Shown: in pieces, positions 27,478 to 34,836 of the stretch
How positions within the stretch are numbered: position 1 is the first letter of the stretch
Layout of the letters: every line of letters begins with the position of its first letter
NCBI RefSeq assembly: GCF_014837145.1
Contig: NZ_JACYFS010000004.1
Span: 124,001 to 188,000, forward strand
DNA length: 64,000 nucleotides
Source: Chryseobacterium caseinilyticum
GTDB lineage: Bacteria > Bacteroidota > Bacteroidia > Flavobacteriales > Weeksellaceae
Direction: 5' to 3'
Program-made: the position numbers and the translations under genes
The notes under the pieces: generated by a model
Told to the model about the DNA's origin: nothing
Databases searched by the model: none
The model's input: the letters and a program-made list of their open reading frames with translations, nothing else

Positions 27478-27546
27478 CTATCTATTTTTGGATAAAAATA
27501 GTGTTTTATTACGTAAAACAACTGATTTTCTGCATCAATTATTTAT

Positions 27547-27580
27547 TAAAAAGCCCCTCAAATTAAAATTTGAGAGGCAC
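27547..27580 (-). terminator. Rho-independent terminator of the T9SS cargo gene
   Basis: On the minus strand GCCTCTCAAATT pairs with AATTTGAGGGGC (one wobble), followed by TTTTTAAT. Confidence 0.75.
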
Positions 27581-27603
27581 ACATATAAATGGCAAAATTG
27601 AAG

Positions 27604-28770
27604 CTATTTAGTTTTCAGAACTTTTTTCGAAGCAATTACTTTTCCTGAATTATCAAAAATACTTACGAGATAAGCACCCTGAGAAAGATTGGACAATTCA
27701 ATTTTTTCATTGAGATTTCCGTCTTTCACAGAGATTTTTCTGCTCAGAACATTTTTACCAGAAAGATCAAAAATGTCAACTTTTATATTTCCCTTGATTT
27801 TTGTCTGATTTAAATTGACGTAAATGAAATTCTCATCTACTCTTGTCGGATAGATTTCAGCATTGATTATCGGAGTAGTTTCCACTGCTTTTCTGTCATT
27901 CAGAAAATATTTGCTCGCCAGATCATAAATATGAAGATTGGTTTCTCCAGCCAGTTGATTTGCTTCCAGACTTTCGAAATTCACTTCAAATAAAGCATTA
28001 CCTTTAGCACTTGCCACCACAATTTTTCCTTTAGAATTTACTGCAGCACCATTAACTGAATAATTTTCAGGAAGACCGGAGATTTTACCTAAAAAGTAAG
28101 CTTCCAGATTTTTAGGAGACACTTTAAACACGTTTCCTGAAGCAGCAAAAACATATAAATTACCTTCTGCATCCGAAATCATATCCCCACCAAAACCAGT
28201 CTCCATTGCTGTAAACGAGTTTTTACCATTGGAAGCGGCATCTTTCACAATACCTAAATCTAAAACAGAAAACTGTCCGTTTTTCTTTGAAATCTGCAGC
28301 AATTGTGTTCCGGCATTATTCAGTGCATAAACAGCTCCATCGTAGCCCAAAGTCATTCTTGTAATGTGAGAATTAATGTCGCAAGATGTTACTTTTGCTA
28401 CACCATTTTCAACCAAAGTAATTTGCTTTGTTTTCTGATTCAAAACATAAATATTTGAAGAAAACATAGGCATATAAATCAGATTTTCCTGTGATAAATC
28501 TGTAGCGAGTGCAGCCAGATTCATCGCCTGCGAATTTCCGTACGAAGTTTTATCTTCAGCAACTTTGGTTCTGGAATTTTGCGAAAACACTTCAGATTGA
28601 GAAACAGATGTAAAAATCTGTGTACCGGAACTGCCATCCGTATTCATCGCGCGGATATCACTGAATTCAATTCTTGGAGAATCTTTACCTGCCAGTGCAA
28701 AAAAGTCCTGCTGTGCATTGACTGTATTTCCGAGTAGCAACAGAACAATAGGGAATAAAAGTTTTTTCAT
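27604..28770 (-). CDS. Secreted beta-propeller-like protein with T9SS type A sorting domain
   Basis: A 388-residue protein with signal peptide LLFPIVLLLLGNTVNAQ. Residues about 25-285 consist of repeated short beta units (NLIYMPMFSSNIYVLN, GYDGAVYALNNAGTQLLQIS, DAEGNLYVFAASGNVFKVS, NSKGKIVVASAKGNALFEV), consistent with a beta-propeller. The last ~75 residues form a type IX secretion sorting domain: AEIYPTRVDENFIYVNL, KVDIFDLSGKNVLSRKI, LSNLSQGAYLVSIFDNSGKVIASKKVLK. It should be exported across the outer membrane and attached to the surface or released. The ligand or substrate is unknown. It is a single-gene unit. Confidence 0.85.
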   Translation of the reverse strand: MKKLLFPIVLLLLGNTVNAQQDFFALAGKDSPRIEFSDIRAMNTDGSSGTQIFTSVSQSEVFSQNSRTKVAEDKTSYGNSQAMNLAALATDLSQENLIYMPMFSSNIYVLNQKTKQITLVENGVAKVTSCDINSHITRMTLGYDGAVYALNNAGTQLLQISKKNGQFSVLDLGIVKDAASNGKNSFTAMETGFGGDMISDAEGNLYVFAASGNVFKVSPKNLEAYFLGKISGLPENYSVNGAAVNSKGKIVVASAKGNALFEVNFESLEANQLAGETNLHIYDLASKYFLNDRKAVETTPIINAEIYPTRVDENFIYVNLNQTKIKGNIKVDIFDLSGKNVLSRKISVKDGNLNEKIELSNLSQGAYLVSIFDNSGKVIASKKVLKTK

Positions 28771-28847
28771 ATTTTCAATATTTAAATTGTAATTGTTTTA
28801 GTCTTACTAAGTTAAACATTTTTTGAATTGGAAAGAATTTTTTTTTA

Positions 28848-28867
28848 GGTTGAGGTTGAGGTTGAGG
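28848..28867 (+). repeat. Short hexamer tandem repeat (GGTTGA)
   Basis: About 3.3 copies of GGTTGA follow a run of nine T residues. It sits between the T9SS gene start and the inverted-repeat element at 28908-28977. Confidence 0.6.
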
Positions 28868-28907
28868 CCATGATTGAGAATATTTCATTTGTTAATGGCA
28901 CAAAAAA

Positions 28908-28977
28908 TCCCGCAGATTTTAGAGCTCAGGCAACAAATTACTTTTTTAAATCTGCTGCATGCATAAAATCTGCGGGA
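28908..28977. repeat. Inverted-repeat element downstream of cysS
   Basis: TCCCGCAGATTTTA (28908-28921) and TAAAATCTGCGGGA (28964-28977) are exact 14-bp inverted copies around a 42-base interior. The interior holds a further AAATCTGC copy just inside the right arm. It starts about 25 bases after the cysS stop. From memory, AATCTGCGGGA motifs recur in Chryseobacterium spacers, which suggests a dispersed repeat family. It lacks a T-run and so is not a standard terminator. Confidence 0.75.
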
Positions 28978-28999
28978 GATGTATTTAGGAGAAATCCTT

Positions 29000-30466
29000 T
29001 TAATTTAAAACATATGAAGTTCCGTCTCTTCCATCTTTCAGTTCAATTCCTTCAGCCAAAAGTTTATCTCTGATCTGATCTGAAAGTTCAAAGTTTTTAG
29101 ATTTTCTGGCCTGATTTCTCAGTTCGATTAAAACCTGTAACGTCTGGTCGAGTTTTTCATTATTATTTTCTTCAATTGCCTGAAGACCCAGAACATCGAA
29201 TATCAAAGCATTTAAAGTTGATTTTAAATCTGCTAAATCGTCAGTAGAAACTGTTTCTTTTTCCTCTTTTAATGCAAAGATAAATTTCACGGCTTCAAAT
29301 AAATGTGCAATCAAAACCGGTGAGTTGAAATCGTCTGTCAGAGCATCATACGCTTTGGTTTTCCATTCTTTGAGATTAAAACCAGATTCTTTCTGATCAT
29401 TTGGTGTAATTGAATTTAAAACTTTTACCGCTTCCATCATTCTTGTAAAACCTTTTTCACTGGCCAGCATTGCGTCATTGGAGATATCCAAAACACTTCT
29501 GTAATGCGCCTGAAGAAAGCAGAAACGAACGATTGTAGGATGAAAAGGTTTTTCGAAGAAATCGTTTTCACCTGAAACCAACTGTTTAGGTAAAATATAA
29601 TTTCCGGTCGACTTGCTCATACGCTGTGAATTCATGGTCAGCATGTTGGCGTGCATCCAGTAGTTTACCGGTTCTACGTCGTTACAAGCTTTTCCCTGTG
29701 CGATTTCACACTCGTGGTGAGGGAATTTTAAATCCATTCCACCTCCGTGGATATCGAATTTGTCGCCCAAATATTTTGTACTCATCGCAGTACATTCGAG
29801 GTGCCATCCCGGAAAACCTTCTCCCCAGGGAGAATTCCAACGCATGATGTGTGCGGGAGAAGCTTTTTTCCACAAGGCAAAATCCTGTGGGTTTTTCTTT
29901 TCGCCCTGTCCGTCAAGATCTCTGGTGTTGGCAAAAAGTTCTTCTATATTTCGTTTTGAAAGTTCACCGTAATTCAAACCTCTTTTGTTGTATTCCAAAA
30001 CATCAAAATAAACTGAACCGTTGCTTTCGTAAGCAAAACCTTTTTCGATTAATTTTTGAGTCAGTTCGATCTGTTCAACGATGTGACCGGTTGCTGTCGG
30101 CTCAATATTTGGCGGCAGAAGATTGAACATTTCAAGAACTTTATGAAAATCGACTGTATATTTTTGTACGATTTCCATGGGCTCTAATTTTTCCAGACGG
30201 GTCTGCTTCACGAAACGGTCGTTGTTGACGTCTCCATCGTCAGTTAAATGTCCAGCATCAGTAATATTTCTTACATATCTTACTTTATATCCCAAATGCA
30301 TTAAGCTTCGGTAAATAAAATCGAAAGAAAGAAAGGTACGCACATTTCCCAAGTGCACGTTGCTGTAAACCGTCGGTCCACAAACGTACATCCCGACATT
30401 ATTTTCGTGGATTGGTGTGAATATTTCTTTTTCCGCTGTGAGCGAATTGTATATTTTTAGTTGCAT
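29000..30466 (-). CDS. cysS: Cysteinyl-tRNA synthetase
   Basis: A 488-residue class I aminoacyl-tRNA synthetase that charges tRNA-Cys. The HIGH motif is the variant HLGN (38-41) in [20 protein letters not shown] is RMSKS at about 283. Zinc ligands appear as Cys in MYVCGPT, Cys in WHLECTAM, and His/Glu in [10 protein letters not shown]. The C-terminal anticodon-binding part includes [21 protein letters not shown]. Length is normal. A heptamer repeat array sits 7 bases upstream of the start codon. The gene is followed by an inverted-repeat element instead of an ordinary terminator. Confidence 0.97.
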   Translation of the reverse strand: MQLKIYNSLTAEKEIFTPIHENNVGMYVCGPTVYSNVHLGNVRTFLSFDFIYRSLMHLGYKVRYVRNITDAGHLTDDGDVNNDRFVKQTRLEKLEPMEIVQKYTVDFHKVLEMFNLLPPNIEPTATGHIVEQIELTQKLIEKGFAYESNGSVYFDVLEYNKRGLNYGELSKRNIEELFANTRDLDGQGEKKNPQDFALWKKASPAHIMRWNSPWGEGFPGWHLECTAMSTKYLGDKFDIHGGGMDLKFPHHECEIAQGKACNDVEPVNYWMHANMLTMNSQRMSKSTGNYILPKQLVSGENDFFEKPFHPTIVRFCFLQAHYRSVLDISNDAMLASEKGFTRMMEAVKVLNSITPNDQKESGFNLKEWKTKAYDALTDDFNSPVLIAHLFEAVKFIFALKEEKETVSTDDLADLKSTLNALIFDVLGLQAIEENNNEKLDQTLQVLIELRNQARKSKNFELSDQIRDKLLAEGIELKDGRDGTSYVLN

Positions 30467-30473
30467 TATTTGA

Positions 30474-30508
30474 TTTGAAATTTGAGGTTTGAAATTTGAA
30501 ATTTGAAA
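30474..30508 (+). repeat. Heptamer tandem repeat upstream of cysS
   Basis: Five consecutive 7-bp units: TTTGAAA, TTTGAGG, TTTGAAA, TTTGAAA, TTTGAAA (read on the plus strand). The array ends 7 bases before the cysS start codon on the minus strand, inside its leader or promoter. Confidence 0.8.
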
Positions 30509-30572
30509 TTAATTCATTACAAATTAGCCACAACAAATAATGGTTGTGATGAAAATCTGGCTTGAAACTTTT

Positions 30573-31049
30573 CTAAATTTTATCATTGCTTATATTTATT
30601 ACATTAGATTTTGAAGCTCCAATGTCGTCTCTTAAAATTAAAATATCTTGATAAAGTTCTGTTAAAACTCTATTTCCCCCTAGATCAGAATAATTAACTT
30701 CTGAATTTATAAGGGATGTAAGTTTTTCTTCGAATTTACTTAAACATCCAAACTCTTCTTCAAGATCAGCCAGATTTAAAGGATCCATTGGATTTAAATT
30801 CACTTTTTCTAATTCTTTTCTTCGGAAAATTTTGATTAACAGATCATAAACTTCAAAATCCTGAATTTCAATCTCTAAAGTTCCCTTTTCAAAATTATAT
30901 TTAACTTCAATATAATCTTTAACTTTGGAGAAAATTTCAATGAAATTCTTTTCATTTTTTATCAAAACTACATTCTTGAAATAAGATATTTCATATCCAT
31001 ATCTTTCGGAAAGTAATCTGATATTTCTTTTTATAATCTGATTAATCAT
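30573..31049 (-). CDS. Hypothetical protein, 158 aa
   Basis: I do not recognise this protein. It has 158 residues, no signal peptide or TM helix, and a strand-rich first half (YGYEISYFKNVVLIKNEKNFIEIF and YIEVKYNFEKGTLEIEIQDF) followed by acidic helices. The size, acidity and low GC are like those of many small immunity or orphan proteins. It lies 5 bases after the folE stop on the same strand, so it is probably cotranscribed with folE, but nothing in the sequence ties it to folate or pterin metabolism. Confidence 0.55.
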   Translation of the reverse strand: MINQIIKRNIRLLSERYGYEISYFKNVVLIKNEKNFIEIFSKVKDYIEVKYNFEKGTLEIEIQDFEVYDLLIKIFRRKELEKVNLNPMDPLNLADLEEEFGCLSKFEEKLTSLINSEVNYSDLGGNRVLTELYQDILILRDDIGASKSNVINISNDKI

Positions 31050-31054
31050 CGCAT

Positions 31055-31723
31055 TTAATAATCCAGTTTCGCGTGGCTTCCTACATAATGCAGAAACTCC
31101 TGTCTGGTAATCGGATTGGTTCTGAAAATTCCACTTAATTCAGCAGTAATGGTTGAACTTGCGGTATCTTTTATTCCTCTGCAATTTACACAAAGGTGTT
31201 TTGCATCGATGATGCAGGCAACATTCTGAGTTCCTAAAGCATCTTTCAAAGCATCAACAATCTGCATCGTCAGTCTCTCCTGAACCTGAGGTCTTTTCGC
31301 ATAGTAATCAACAATTCTGTTAATTTTCGAAAGTCCGATCACATCACCACTCGAAATATACGCAACGTGTGCTCTTCCGATTATTGGCAGGAAGTGATGC
31401 TCGCAGAATGAGTAAACGGTGATGTCTTTTTCCACCAACATCTGGCGGTATTTGTATTTGTTTGAAAATGTAGAAATTCCGGGTTTGTTTTCAGGAAGTA
31501 ATCCACCGAAAATTTCATTGACATACATTTTGGCAACTCTTTTGGGAGAATCTTTTAATGAATCATCGGTCATATCAAGACCAAGTGTTTCCATGATTTC
31601 TCCGAAGAGTTGGGTAATTTTTTCTATTTTTTCCTGTGGCGATTTCTCAAAGGCATCTTCACGAATCGGCGTATGCTCTTTCCCTGTGAAAATATCATCA
31701 TCGTTATCGGTAAAATCAACCAT
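31055..31723 (-). CDS. folE: GTP cyclohydrolase I
   Basis: A 222-residue type IA GTP cyclohydrolase, which makes dihydroneopterin triphosphate from GTP, the first step to tetrahydrofolate. Zinc and active-site residues are present: SFCEHHFLPIIGRAHVAYI with the Cys and His ligands, GLSKINRIVDYYAKRPQVQERLT, and HLCVNCRGIKDTASST with the second zinc Cys. The N-terminal ~45 residues are acidic and variable. It has an exact TAnnTTTG promoter element upstream and is divergent from the GNAT-like gene. The methionine cycle genes 2 kb away use folate, but are on a separate unit. Confidence 0.96.
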   Translation of the reverse strand: MVDFTDNDDDIFTGKEHTPIREDAFEKSPQEKIEKITQLFGEIMETLGLDMTDDSLKDSPKRVAKMYVNEIFGGLLPENKPGISTFSNKYKYRQMLVEKDITVYSFCEHHFLPIIGRAHVAYISSGDVIGLSKINRIVDYYAKRPQVQERLTMQIVDALKDALGTQNVACIIDAKHLCVNCRGIKDTASSTITAELSGIFRTNPITRQEFLHYVGSHAKLDY

Positions 31724-31740
31724 TTTTATTTATTTTGCAA

Positions 31741-31748
31741 CAAAAATA
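31741..31748 (-). promoter_or_regulatory. folE: -7 promoter element of folE
   Basis: TATTTTTG on the minus strand, 17 bases before the folE ATG, matches TAnnTTTG exactly. No clear -33 TTG was seen. Confidence 0.45.
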
Positions 31749-31822
31749 CGGATAAAATTAATTCTATATTTTAATTTAAACCTAAATTGAATTACCTTTC
31801 CCATCTAAAGCCGATAAAAAAT

Positions 31823-32977
31823 ATGGTCATTGCAGAAGAAGTACTGAATAACGCACAAAAGAAAGAATTTTTGGAGTTTCCCGCGAGACTTTACAAGAAT
31901 GATGAAGCGTACATTCGACCATTAGATAAAGATATTGAGTTCGTTTTTGATCCTCAGAAAAACAAGTTTTTTGACAACGGTGTCTGCAAACGTTTTTTAT
32001 TTTTAAATGAAAATGGCGATACCGTAGGAAAAGTTGCCGTATTCAATCATCAACTTTATCTTCAGGATCAACCAACCGGTGGAATTGGTTTTTTTGATTG
32101 CATTAATGATCAGGAAACAGCAAATTTCATTTTTGATTTCTGTAAAAACTGGCTTAAGGAAATCGGAATGGAAGCTATGGATGGCCCTATAAATTTTGGA
32201 GAACGGGATAAATTCTGGGGCGTTTTAATAGATGGTTTTACTCCACCTTTGTACGGAATGAACTATAATTTCCCTTATTATAAAGATCTTTTTGAGAATT
32301 ATGGATTTCAGGTGTATTATGATATGCTGTGTTTCAGCAGAAAAGCACACGCTCCTACTTCCAGAATTTTTAACCTGATGCACGCAAAGCATTCTAAAAA
32401 CGAAAATTTTTCTTCAAAGCCAGTGACCAAAGCGAACATGGATAAGTTTGCCCAGGATTTTTTTGAACTTTACAACAAAACTTGGGAAAGCCATGGAGGC
32501 GGTAAGCAGATGAATTTAAAGGAAGTCAAAAAAATGTTTGATAAGATGAAACCAGTAATGAATGAGCACATTGCGTGGTTTGCATACGAAAACAACAAAC
32601 CGATAGCAATGTGGATCAACATTCCGGATTTAAACCAATGGTTTAAATATTTGAACGGAAAATTCGGATTTTTAGATAAACTGAAATTTTTATATTACAA
32701 AGCCACAAAAACCAATACCAAGTTTGTCGGACTGATCTTCGGAGTGGTTCCTGAATGGCAGAATAAAGGCGTGGAAGGTTATTTGATTGTGGAAGCGGCC
32801 AATCACTTCAGAGTTGCTACGGAATTTTTAGATTTTGAAATGCAGTGGATTGGGGATTTTAACCCTAAAATGCTGGGGCTGGCAAAACATCTGGAGACTG
32901 AAGTAACAAGAAAACTGGCAACCTACCGATATTTATTTGACCGCACAAAAGAGTTTGAAAAGCATCCGACAGTTTAA
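31823..32977 (+). CDS. GNAT-like conserved protein (YghO-like), 384 aa
   Basis: About 384 residues from the ATG at 31823; a TTG at 31787 would add 12 residues but is less likely. The N-terminal half (FLEFPARLYKNDEAYIRPL, GKVAVFNHQLY, IGFFDCINDQETANFIFDFC) and C-terminal half (IAMWINIPDLNQW, GLIFGVVPEWQNKGVEGYLI) each look like part of a GNAT fold, the second with a QNKGVE acetyl-CoA loop. FGERDKFWGVLIDGFTPPLYGMNYN is strongly family-like. It resembles the YghO-type proteins of unknown substrate, sometimes near lipid genes. It is separated by 19 bases from the next gene. Confidence 0.7.
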   Translation: MVIAEEVLNNAQKKEFLEFPARLYKNDEAYIRPLDKDIEFVFDPQKNKFFDNGVCKRFLFLNENGDTVGKVAVFNHQLYLQDQPTGGIGFFDCINDQETANFIFDFCKNWLKEIGMEAMDGPINFGERDKFWGVLIDGFTPPLYGMNYNFPYYKDLFENYGFQVYYDMLCFSRKAHAPTSRIFNLMHAKHSKNENFSSKPVTKANMDKFAQDFFELYNKTWESHGGGKQMNLKEVKKMFDKMKPVMNEHIAWFAYENNKPIAMWINIPDLNQWFKYLNGKFGFLDKLKFLYYKATKTNTKFVGLIFGVVPEWQNKGVEGYLIVEAANHFRVATEFLDFEMQWIGDFNPKMLGLAKHLETEVTRKLATYRYLFDRTKEFEKHPTV

Positions 32978-32996
32978 AATTTAAAAAAATAAAATC

Positions 32997-33488
32997 ATGG
33001 AACCATTAATTTTTGTCGTTATCTTATTTTTCATTTTTCTGTTGTCTATTCCTGCAATTATTTTTCTGATTGCTTATTTAGCGGCACAAAGCAGAAAGAA
33101 AAAACAGAAAATTCTTCTGGAACAAATAGGCACTCCGGAATATCATGCTTTTGTAAGGTACAATATGGGAAATACGCAAAATGAGTTCTTTAAACTGAAA
33201 GCGTTTCAGGGAAGCGGAATGATTTATATTGAAGACCGTAAGATCATTTTCAGAGATACTTTAAATCAGAATCCGCATACATTCAATTTGGATGAATCGT
33301 CAATAAGATGGGAAGATATCAATCTGGTAAATGGACTGTTGAAATGGTTTTCGGTGAGCGATGATACAAAAAAATATTTTTTTAATATCGACAGCGGAAT
33401 GTTTATTTTCAATACCAATTCTTCAAAACCGACGACGAAAAGTGTTTTTGATCAGTTGATTCAATATCAGACAGAATATAAACAATAA
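32997..33488 (+). CDS. Hypothetical membrane-anchored protein, 163 aa
   Basis: A 163-residue protein with a strong N-terminal membrane helix (LIFVVILFFIFLLSIPAIIFLIAYLAA is interrupted only slightly; about residues 4-30), then a basic stretch QSRKKKQK that should lie in the cytoplasm. The remainder is a beta-rich domain (GSGMIYIEDRKIIFRDTLN, NLVNGLLKWFSVSDDTKKYFF) that could be PH-like, but I cannot assign a family. It probably shares a transcript with the GNAT-like gene upstream. A terminator overlaps its stop codon. Confidence 0.6.
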   Translation: MEPLIFVVILFFIFLLSIPAIIFLIAYLAAQSRKKKQKILLEQIGTPEYHAFVRYNMGNTQNEFFKLKAFQGSGMIYIEDRKIIFRDTLNQNPHTFNLDESSIRWEDINLVNGLLKWFSVSDDTKKYFFNIDSGMFIFNTNSSKPTTKSVFDQLIQYQTEYKQ

Positions 33489-33522
33489 GGCTTCAGAAAA
33501 TCTCTGAAGCCTTATCTTTTTC
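33486..33522 (+). terminator. Rho-independent terminator after the hypothetical membrane gene
   Basis: TAAGGCTTCAG and CTGAAGCCTTA form an exact 11-bp stem with a seven-base loop, followed by ATCTTTTT. The TAA stop codon is part of the stem. It may also work for metF from the other strand. Confidence 0.8.
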
Positions 33523-33537
33523 ACTTTTACTAACTAT

Positions 33538-34494
33538 TTAAAACAGCTCTCCAGCCACTTTTTTAATATTATCACTTTTACCCATCGAGTAAAAATGCAG
33601 TACAGGAACACCAAAATCAAGCAATTCCTTGCATTGGCTGATGGCCCATTCCACGCCGATCTGTTTTACGGCTTCATTGTTTTTCGCACTTTCCACGGCA
33701 TTAATCAAATCTTCAGGAAGATCAATTTTGAAAACCTGCGGCAGTAATTTTAAATGCTTTTTAGTTGCAATCGGTTTAATTCCCGGAATAATGGGAACTG
33801 TAATTCCCATTTCACGGGCTTTGGTTACAAATTCGATGTACTTTTTATTGTCAAAAAACATTTGGGTTACGATATAATCTGCGCCGGCATCTACTTTTTG
33901 CTTGAGCCATTTCAGATCGTAATTCATTGATGGGGCTTCCATGTGTTTTTCGGGATAACCGGCAACTCCGATGCAGAATTTGTTGTGCTCATCGCAGGCC
34001 TGATCGTCGTGAAGATACTTTCCTCTTCCCAAATTATTGATCTGATTCACCAAATCCATAGCACTTGAATGACCGCCTGGAGTGGCTTCAAAATACTGAT
34101 GACCTTTCATCGCATCGCCACGAAGTGCCATAATATTGTCTATTCCCAAATACATACAGTCTACCAAAAGATATTCTGTTTCTTCTTTGGTAAAACCTCC
34201 ACAAAGCAGGTGTGGAACAGTATCTACATTGTATTTATGCTGAATTGCCGCACAAATTCCCAAAGTTCCGGGACGCATTCTCGTGATTCTGCGCTCCATC
34301 AAACCGTTTCCTTTGTCGATGTAAATATATTCTTCTCGTGAAGTCGTGACGTCAATAAATGGAGGTTTAAATTCCATTAACGGGTCGATATTTTTATATA
34401 AATCTTCAATCCCGATTCCCTTTTGAGGCGGAACTACCTCTAAGGAAAATAGAGTTTTGCCGTTGGCGTTTTTTATGTGGTCTGTGATTTTCAT
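33538..34494 (-). CDS. metF: 5,10-methylenetetrahydrofolate reductase
   Basis: A 318-residue FAD enzyme that reduces methylene-THF to methyl-THF, the methyl donor for MetH. The catalytic Glu is E19 in LFSLEVVPPQKG; DVTTSRE, MALRGDAMKG and GVAGYPEKH are family motifs; AGADYIVTQMFFDN and VPIIPGIKPI complete the barrel. Length is slightly longer than E. coli MetF. It follows the EF-Tu-like gene by seven bases and closes the minus-strand methionine cluster. It is probably under the same SAM control if the transcript extends that far. Confidence 0.95.
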   Translation of the reverse strand: MKITDHIKNANGKTLFSLEVVPPQKGIGIEDLYKNIDPLMEFKPPFIDVTTSREEYIYIDKGNGLMERRITRMRPGTLGICAAIQHKYNVDTVPHLLCGGFTKEETEYLLVDCMYLGIDNIMALRGDAMKGHQYFEATPGGHSSAMDLVNQINNLGRGKYLHDDQACDEHNKFCIGVAGYPEKHMEAPSMNYDLKWLKQKVDAGADYIVTQMFFDNKKYIEFVTKAREMGITVPIIPGIKPIATKKHLKLLPQVFKIDLPEDLINAVESAKNNEAVKQIGVEWAISQCKELLDFGVPVLHFYSMGKSDNIKKVAGELF

Positions 34495-34501
34495 TTTATT
34501 T

Positions 34502-34828
34502 TTAAATATCTTTCTTTAAAGTTTCGTTTTTGATTTTCTGAATCTCTCCAATTCCAATAATTTTTGAACCCTCTATAAATTCGAATTTTAATCCTTCAAA
34601 TAATTTATTTTCGAAAAATTGTGGAGATAGTAATGTTATTTCTGCTTCGACCGCATCACCAGGGAAAACCCATTCTTTATTAATGAAAACCTGTCTCCCA
34701 GATGAAGTTATTTTCTCAAAATCAAACCTCATTTGAGGCCTATATCCTGATTTTGCGGGAGTCATTCTACCACCTTCATCGGTTGTTCTATATCTTAAAT
34801 AGGCAATAAAGTCGAAATCATCTTTCAT
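34502..34828 (-). CDS. Stand-alone EF-Tu domain III-like protein
   Basis: About 108 residues from the ATG at 34828, chosen because it lies eight bases after the metH stop; an ATG at 34870 would overlap metH and add 14 residues. The sequence DFIAYLRYRTTDEGGRMTPAKSGYRPQMRF, WVFPGDAVEAEITLLSP and FEFIEGSKIIGIGEIQKI follows the order of the C-terminal beta barrel of EF-Tu (GGRxxP..GYRPQ, PGD, F.IREGG.T.G.G). The GTPase domain is absent, so it is not a translation factor. It sits between metH and metF in one tight run. A role is unknown. Confidence 0.75.
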   Translation of the reverse strand: MKDDFDFIAYLRYRTTDEGGRMTPAKSGYRPQMRFDFEKITSSGRQVFINKEWVFPGDAVEAEITLLSPQFFENKLFEGLKFEFIEGSKIIGIGEIQKIKNETLKKDI

Positions 34829-34836
34829 AATCTTAA

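Noticed and set aside
28870..29073. 67-residue plus-strand ORF over the inverted repeat after cysS
   Set aside because: It crosses a repeat element and overlaps the cysS 3' end in antisense; no family or promoter.
31787..31822. TTG start for the GNAT-like gene
   Set aside because: The ATG at 31823 fits better and the extra segment overlaps the divergent promoter region with folE.
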